Shown here: positions 54,184 to 58,669 of the stretch, in pieces
Layout of the letters: each line of letters begins with the position of its first letter
Position numbering within the stretch: the stretch's first letter is position 1
Notes under the pieces: generated by a model
Databases searched by the model: none
What the model was told of the DNA's origin: nothing
Seen by the model: the letters and a program-made list of their open reading frames with translations, nothing else
Program-made: the position numbers and the translations under genes
Assembly (NCBI RefSeq): GCF_011378905.1
Contig: NZ_WTPY01000030.1
Span: 1-58,669, forward strand
Source of the DNA: Paraglaciecola sp. 20A4
Lineage (GTDB): Bacteria > Pseudomonadota > Gammaproteobacteria > Enterobacterales > Alteromonadaceae
Direction: 5' to 3'
Length of the DNA: 58,669 nt

Positions 54184-54840
54184 ATGCAGCATATCAATAG
54201 CAGTCAATTACAAGTCATGTCCAATCGTTATCGAGCCCAACTTGTTAATAGTCTTTCTGGCTTTAAAAGCGCTAACCTCATTGGTACAATAGATAACCAG
54301 CAGCAAACTAACCTAGCCATATTTAGCTCGGTGGCACATCTTGGTTCCTCACCAGCTTTGCTTGGGTTTATTATGCGCCCGGACAGTGTTGAAAGGCATA
54401 CCTTGGAGAATATCAAAGCAACAAAGCAATACACTATCAATCAAGTGAACCAGCAGATTTGGCAATCGGCCCACCAAACCTCAGCCCGTTATCTTAAAAA
54501 CGAATGTGAATTTGAAAAAACAGGCTTAACCACAGAGTTTATAGAGGGGGTAGGCGCACCATTTGTAAAGGAAAGTCAGCTCAAGTATCTGTTAACACTT
54601 CAAGAAATAGTGCCTATCAAAGCTAACAATACGTCGTTTGTGATAGGAGAAATCACCGATATATTGTGCCAACAAAGCGCCATAAAAAAAGACGGCTATA
54701 TTGATATTGAATCATTAAATACCGTCGCCTTATCAGGTTTAGATAGTTACCATACAACTCAGCGCTTATCACGGTTAAGTTATGCTAAGACCGAAACAGC
54801 AGCAAAGGCAATATCTATTGATGGTAATGGTTCAGAATAA
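54184..54840 (+). CDS. Flavin reductase-like FMN-binding protein
   Basis: The 218-residue protein has the split-barrel flavin reductase fold. SGFKSANLIGTIDNQQQTNLAIFSSVAHLGSSPALLGFI binds FMN, and ERHTLENIKATKQYTINQV follows. The C-terminal helix part is family typical (SFVIGEITDI). It reduces flavin with NAD(P)H or uses it in an unknown oxidation. No oxygenase partner is adjacent. Cytoplasmic. It starts with an ATG behind a weak ribosome site. Confidence 0.85.
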   Translation: MQHINSSQLQVMSNRYRAQLVNSLSGFKSANLIGTIDNQQQTNLAIFSSVAHLGSSPALLGFIMRPDSVERHTLENIKATKQYTINQVNQQIWQSAHQTSARYLKNECEFEKTGLTTEFIEGVGAPFVKESQLKYLLTLQEIVPIKANNTSFVIGEITDILCQQSAIKKDGYIDIESLNTVALSGLDSYHTTQRLSRLSYAKTETAAKAISIDGNGSE

Positions 54841-54889
54841 ACCACTGCTCATATTTAATTATCTTCACCGCCTCTAAAGAAACTTCAAA

Positions 54890-54961
54890 GACATCCATCT
54901 TTAAAGTCGTGTAAAAAGCTCCTTTGCTGAGAGGGGGGTGATTACCCTCAACAAGCGTTAA
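54890..54961. repeat. About 70-bp dispersed repeat, copy A
   Basis: Begins GACATCCAT and ends CAAGCGTTAA, sharing that start, an AAAA block, a GGGTG block and TACCCTCA with copy B at 58370-58440. The copies are in the same orientation, 3.5 kb apart. Confidence 0.7.
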
Positions 54962-55095
54962 GGTACTTTTGATCTGAATGATTGAGAGTTTTTACTGAAA
55001 TATTGAGCCTTGAGGAAGGAAAGGGCGAGTAAGGTCAGTTTTTGGGCAAGCGTCAACGCTACAAGATATGCATGAGATGTGTTAGTTGAAATGTC

Positions 55096-55669
55096 TTATA
55101 CGCGTTTTAACAACTCTTTCGCTTTGGTCATCCCTCGGAGCCGTTGATGATGAGTGTGGCGTTTAAATGCATTCATCATTCGCTCCGCACCTGCGGCGTA
55201 ACAAAAGTGTTTTTCAAACTCTGTAGTCAACGTTAACCATTGAGCAGGTTCTAATCCCAATCTTTGCAGAATAGGACTGTGAGTGAATAAGTTAGACCTC
55301 GGGTTATATTTTCACGAGGATTTCCCACAAACGGCATCAAAACACTCGGTTGAGGTTGTTGGTTTTTAATGGCGTGAGTACGTTTTTTGATACTGGTGTA
55401 CTTTGACGTTTCAGGTGTTTTTTCCATTTTTGCACGGATGGGGTTTAAGTCCACATACGCCATACACGCATAAACCAGCTTATGTCGTACAAGCGTTTTC
55501 GATAGGTTTTAACGGTTCCATCAAATGAGATTAGCTCTCCTTGGCTCACCGTATCGCCTTTCATAAATTTCTGAGTCAGCAACGTACCTCTATGTAGTTT
55601 GTGGTAACGCCTCAACACCCCATCGGTATCTAAGCAAACAGCCAAGGCTTTATCGACATATAGCACCAC
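55096..55669 (-). pseudogene. Y1 (HUH) transposase relic, IS200/IS605-like
   Basis: Read on the minus strand, the pieces match a Y1 transposase-domain protein. VVLYVDKALAVCLDTDGVLRR (from 55669) leads to RLYDISWFMR. It then jumps directly to CMAYVDLNPIRAKM, skipping about 40 residues of the family (the NGEIARRANAEDxCTGRFWEGR part), with a frame change. After MPFVGNPRENITRG comes a second frame shift. The tail LQRLGLEPAQWLTLTTEFEKH and the close KELLKRV with a stop at 55096 follow. The N-terminal portion with the catalytic HUH motif is also missing. Not functional. Confidence 0.85.
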
Positions 55670-55692
55670 ATGCGTCTACTTCAGGCATCCTG

Positions 55693-55729
55693 CCTTACGC
55701 CCTTACGCCCTTACGCCCTTACGCCCTTA
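55693..55729. repeat. 8-bp tandem repeat (CCTTACGC x 4.6)
   Basis: Four perfect copies of CCTTACGC and part of a fifth directly upstream of the transposase relic. It probably replaced the lost N-terminal coding part or marks a slippage site. Confidence 0.9.
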
Positions 55730-56160
55730 GGGCCAGCTAAAGCTGTTGTAAAATGCTCCCGACATTTTTACTGATTATTCATCACTGCATAGGCACAAAT
55801 ACGGTAGCCGCGTTATCAATGGCAAATACCCTAGACAAAAACAACAAACGCTCTTCTACCCATCCCTGACGATGCTCGTAGCTGTGCCCGGAATGCGTAT
55901 CTACAGCGCGGCTGCCGTACCACATAAGAATGACTGGCGAACACATCGGGGAAACACAATGACAAATTTATCGGGAATAAAATTTGAACAGCTTTAGCTG
56001 GCTTCGAAGAAGTGAACGACATGGATGTTGTGCATAAAATAGGGCGTATCTATTAAACTAATTTGGCTTTTTCGAGGCTGAGGCATAACTAATCTACTCG
56101 ATAAAAATGAGACGTTAATGAAGTCTAGTTCAGCCTGAAAATTTACCATTTTGATCTTGG
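55730..56160. other. Decayed stretch, no intact gene
   Basis: About 430 bases between the Y1 relic and the DUF885 fragment. Short open runs exist on both strands, none with a recognisable family. CAGCTAAAGCTG-like motifs recur at about 55735 and 55990. Confidence 0.5.
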
Positions 56161-56436
56161 GTGTCTCTATATTTTCATTCTTTTTGTGACAACACGCCTA
56201 TTAGTGAAGGCGATATAGTCACTGAAGTTGAACGTTATTTTGTTAATCTGGGGCACGCACTAGGTTATAAGTTAGGCATGATAAAAATACTAGAGCTTAG
56301 AGAAAAAGCAAAAGCCGCTTTAGGTGATAAGTTTAATATCAAAGACTTTCATGATGTAGTCATTGGTACGGGCGCCTTGCCTTTACCTATATAGGCTAAA
56401 CAAGTCGATAAATATATTGCTAAGGTCAGCAAATAA
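56161..56436 (+). pseudogene. C-terminal fragment of a DUF885 peptidase-like protein
   Basis: The frame reads GHALGYKLGMIKILELREKAKAALGDKFNIKDFHDVV and GTGALPLPI, the end of a DUF885 protein (predicted zinc peptidase-like, secreted). A TAG follows GTGALPLPI, and the same frame continues AKQVDKYIAKVSK to a TAA at 56434. The conserved PGQA-type motif reads LGHA. The N-terminal several hundred residues are gone. Dead fragment. Confidence 0.8.
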
Positions 56437-56663
56437 GAATACAAGTGAGAAAAATCAAAGGTGTACCAAAATTGACTGCTGGTCTTTTTTGGACATCTTA
56501 GTTACCACCAGTACAAAAGAATGCTCGACCATTCGCTCAATCAAATTTGCAGGGATTGAGCCAGCTAACTAAAGTGTGTTCCAGTAGGTTTTTTTGTAGT
56601 GGCCGAGTTCACGAGGCCACTACCCCCTAAGCGTGACGCAAAAAATGACCATGCTTAACAAAG

Positions 56664-57170
56664 TTAGAATTTGCTTTGTAAAATTGGCTTTCCATCGCTG
56701 ACACGCTGTATTGAAATGGTTGAAGCATCAATTTTTTGGCCATTCCTATACAGGGGGACAACCAAATCCCACTGTACTTCAGCACCTTGAGATACATAAT
56801 GATAAGGAACTTTGTCTTCAGGCTCGTTTTCTGCTTCTAAATACCCCGGGTCATTTACATAAAATACGTTCTTTTCATTTTCACCAATGTACACTTGCCA
56901 GTCACCCATTTGACGAGCAAATACCTTTGGAGCAACTGAAGCGACAACTTTTGAACGAACAAGTTCGGCCCCGACAACCTCACCGTTTTCATACATCAGT
57001 TTAATATTTAATAGCGCAACCCTTTGATATGAATTGGGTTTTTCTAGCGTGTTATGTTGGTTTAATGGTGCAAAGCTAGGTGCTTTAGATACACCCAAAT
57101 CATTTGTTTGAGCGATTGTTACCACAGAGAACAATGTTATCGAAAATAATAGTAAATATTTCATCATCAT
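56664..57170 (-). CDS. Exported protein, unknown function, partner of metalloprotease
   Basis: The 168-residue protein has a signal peptide (MMMKYLLLFSITLFSVVTIA, cleavage before QTND). The mature part is beta-like with no recognisable family: SYQRVALLNIKLMYENGEVVG, MGDWQVYIGENEKNVFYV, VQWDLVVPLY. It starts 6 bases after the stop of the lipoprotein protease gene, so they form an operon. It may be a chaperone, substrate or inhibitor of the protease; this is a guess from position only. Confidence 0.7.
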   Translation of the reverse strand: MMMKYLLLFSITLFSVVTIAQTNDLGVSKAPSFAPLNQHNTLEKPNSYQRVALLNIKLMYENGEVVGAELVRSKVVASVAPKVFARQMGDWQVYIGENEKNVFYVNDPGYLEAENEPEDKVPYHYVSQGAEVQWDLVVPLYRNGQKIDASTISIQRVSDGKPILQSKF

Positions 57171-57176
57171 ATTCCT

Positions 57177-58049
57177 CTATTCTGGGCGATCCCAATTAGA
57201 TGGTGCAAAGATTAAAGGCGTTACAGCAGACGTTGCGCCAGGAAGCGAAAGATAAGCAGCTTCCATGATGACCCAATCCGCGGGACCAAATTCCCACACC
57301 GTGTCTCCCCCTGACAACATGATTGCGTCAGTCGTGATGTTGCCCTCTGATCGCCACCAATCGTTACCGTCTCGTGCCGCAATAAAACTAACACAATTTC
57401 GCCAAGACGCATTTGTCGCATCACCTTCACAAGCAGCCTCGGTAGCATATAAAACGGGGACGTTGGTTGAGTAATTTGAATCGCAGCAATATTCGTCAGG
57501 TAGCCCAAACAACGCATGAGATGTTTCATGAACTATCGTTCTATAGCTTGTTGGTTCAGCTGTTGCACGACCTGATGAAGGGTTAGCGCAATCGCGTAAC
57601 TCATTAGAGTGAATCAATAACGTTGCGTCAGCGAACGTACCGTCGGTATTAACAGAATTCGGCCATGTCACTGTTGGGCACTGAAAAACACCATTAACAG
57701 GTGAATTAGCCACAACGCTTCCAGCGTCAATACTGTAGTAATAATTAAAGCGTGCTAAGTTGCGATAATACCCCTGATTCTGCCAGTAGCCATTTTCTAT
57801 GGCATTGGTAATATCATCTACAAACAGCTGTCTATTCGCTAAAATAGATAGATCGCCATACGATGCATCAGGTACAAATAATATATTGAAGGCTTCGTCC
57901 ATATCTTGTTGAATCACAAACAATTCATACACGCTAGAGCCAAATATGGGTTCGTCGTCTTCCGAAACATCAACGTTCAAACTACATGCAGACAACCAAA
58001 ATAAGCTTAGTGCAAATAGAAAAATCAGTTTATATCTGTCGGTTTTCAT
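57177..58049 (-). CDS. Zinc metallopeptidase lipoprotein (M64-like)
   Basis: The 290-residue lipoprotein (lipobox LSAC, Cys22) has the metzincin-like zinc site TIVHETSHALFGLPDEYCCD: His174, Glu175 and His178, with a third ligand in PDEYC. HExxHxxxGLxDEY is typical of M64 and related peptidases. The segments before it (FNILFVPDASYGD) also resemble M64 entries. Cysteine pairs suggest disulfides. A strong AAGGAAAGG site precedes the ATG. It probably acts at the outer membrane or periplasm. An exported partner follows. Confidence 0.85.
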   Translation of the reverse strand: MKTDRYKLIFLFALSLFWLSACSLNVDVSEDDEPIFGSSVYELFVIQQDMDEAFNILFVPDASYGDLSILANRQLFVDDITNAIENGYWQNQGYYRNLARFNYYYSIDAGSVVANSPVNGVFQCPTVTWPNSVNTDGTFADATLLIHSNELRDCANPSSGRATAEPTSYRTIVHETSHALFGLPDEYCCDSNYSTNVPVLYATEAACEGDATNASWRNCVSFIAARDGNDWWRSEGNITTDAIMLSGGDTVWEFGPADWVIMEAAYLSLPGATSAVTPLIFAPSNWDRPE

Positions 58050-58369
58050 AACCTTTCCTTGTAACGTGTCAGCATAACTGGTCTCCCACCCACGCCAACT
58101 TGTATATCAATAGAATTAACGTCAACCTACTGTGATCCAAGTTTAACCTAGATAATACATTTTGCTTGTTTTTTGTACGATTTAAGTTCTGAGAATATAA
58201 TACTCTTCACGTCAAACTCAGCTTAATCTTCTTTGTTATAGCGCAAATGCCGGAGCAAGTGCCGGAATAGTACAGCACGCTAAGAGAAAGTTTTGCGACT
58301 TGTTTACGGGACAATAGCATCACTAATATTGATCTGAACTGGTAGTTTTTAATTGCTAATATTTACAGA

Positions 58370-58440
58370 GACATCCATTTTAAAATAGTATAAAAAAATC
58401 TACCTGTTTCAGGGTGGGATTTACCCTCACCAAGCGTTAA
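58370..58440. repeat. About 70-bp dispersed repeat, copy B
   Basis: Same orientation and pattern as copy A (GACATCCAT at the start, TACCCTCA and CAAGCGTTAA at the end). It lies outside the metalloprotease gene and just before the GGGGTCAGA array. Confidence 0.7.
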
Positions 58441-58493
58441 TTTATTTCAAGCCCTTACGATTGAGGATGGGCCCTGGAATAATGTGCGTTAAA

Positions 58494-58593
58494 AATATTA
58501 TCGGGGTCAGAACAAATATTATCGGGGTCAGAACAAAGTTAAATATTATCGGGGTCAGAACAAAGTTAAATAAAATATTATCGGGGTCAGAAC
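58494..58593. repeat. 20-bp repeat array with GGGGTCAGA core (4 copies)
   Basis: Four copies of AATATTATCGGGGTCAGAAC at 58494-58513, 58515-58534, 58542-58561 and 58574-58593, spaced 21, 27 and 32 bases. The core GGGGTCAGA also occurs, inverted, at 23950-23979. The array runs to near the window edge. Confidence 0.92.
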
Positions 58594-58669
58594 CAGGGCG
58601 AGATCGTGAATGTTTTTTAACCAGTTGAAAAAAATTTGACGAGTTATTTGACGAGCTAGGTTTGTCGTG

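Noticed and set aside
58494-58593. Possible CRISPR array
   Set aside because: Spacers are 1-12 bases, too short and A-rich, and no cas gene is near.
1-58669. tRNA, rRNA or riboswitch genes
   Set aside because: I saw no cloverleaf, rRNA block or known riboswitch core in the gaps I read; a search with tRNAscan and Rfam would settle it.

Overview
The window looks like a chromosomal segment of a marine gammaproteobacterium of the Alteromonadales (Paraglaciecola/Glaciecola-like). This placement is an inference from overall gene character: moderate-to-low GC, many exported hydrolases and lipoproteins, TonB/heme uptake, and typical gammaproteobacterial leuA/Lrp and MarR/Fur signals. No database search was possible. 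I saw no rRNA, tRNA or CRISPR array.

Layout. 1-4.9 kb: the tail of a prolyl-oligopeptidase-type peptidase, a QorB-like quinone oxidoreductase, an ergothioneine pair (egtB-egtD), a Dabb protein and a small alpha/beta hydrolase. 5.4-7.3 kb: an HDOD protein, a 7-bp microsatellite and a frameshifted esterase relic. 7.6-13 kb: an ACT protein, an enoyl-CoA hydratase/isomerase, and a MarR regulator divergent from an alpha/beta hydrolase with three matching palindromic operators between them. A two-TM protein, two weak ORFs, a SnoaL-like protein and a broken membrane-protein gene follow. 13-15 kb: an exported RidA-like protein in tandem with a Tat-exported class V PLP enzyme. 15.3-17.6 kb: leuA divergent from an Lrp/AsnC regulator. 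17.7-23.8 kb: a Sel1/TPR-like exported protein, a LysE exporter, a YHYH lipoprotein with a small Cys-containing partner, another lipoprotein, a decayed Bor-like gene and a class I/II aminotransferase.

24-31 kb is a complete heme-acquisition operon: a Fur box, a TonB receptor, a HmuY-type lipoprotein with two apparent modules, HmuT, HmuU, HmuV, and the HugZ/HutZ heme-degrading protein. Heme would be captured at the surface, imported through the receptor, passed to the periplasmic binding protein, pumped in by the ABC transporter and broken down to release iron. A degenerate lysozyme-like lipoprotein follows. A second Fur box then precedes a membrane protein and a PepSY-TM protein (32.4-34.4 kb), a likely second iron-responsive unit.

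34.9-39.5 kb: a two-TM ion channel, an exported beta-rich protein, a second Tat-exported class V PLP enzyme, and a rearrangement junction where a PPC-repeat protein and a helix-turn-helix protein are cut off against each other. 39.8-51 kb is the most intriguing accessory block. It holds a DUF1330-nitrilase-aldehyde dehydrogenase operon, an MFS-YciI-GntR operon, and a divergent operon of two MmgE/PrpD proteins, a PaaK-like CoA ligase and an amidase. Together they look like a regulated uptake and catabolic pathway for an unknown nitrogen-containing acid or amide.

51.3-58.7 kb: a CDF metal exporter, an exported P1 (DmpA-type) self-processing peptidase and a flavin reductase. The last 3.7 kb is scarred: about 70-bp direct repeats flank a segment with a collapsed Y1 transposase gene, a DUF885 peptidase fragment and a lipoprotein zinc protease with its partner, and the window ends in a GGGGTCAGA repeat array.
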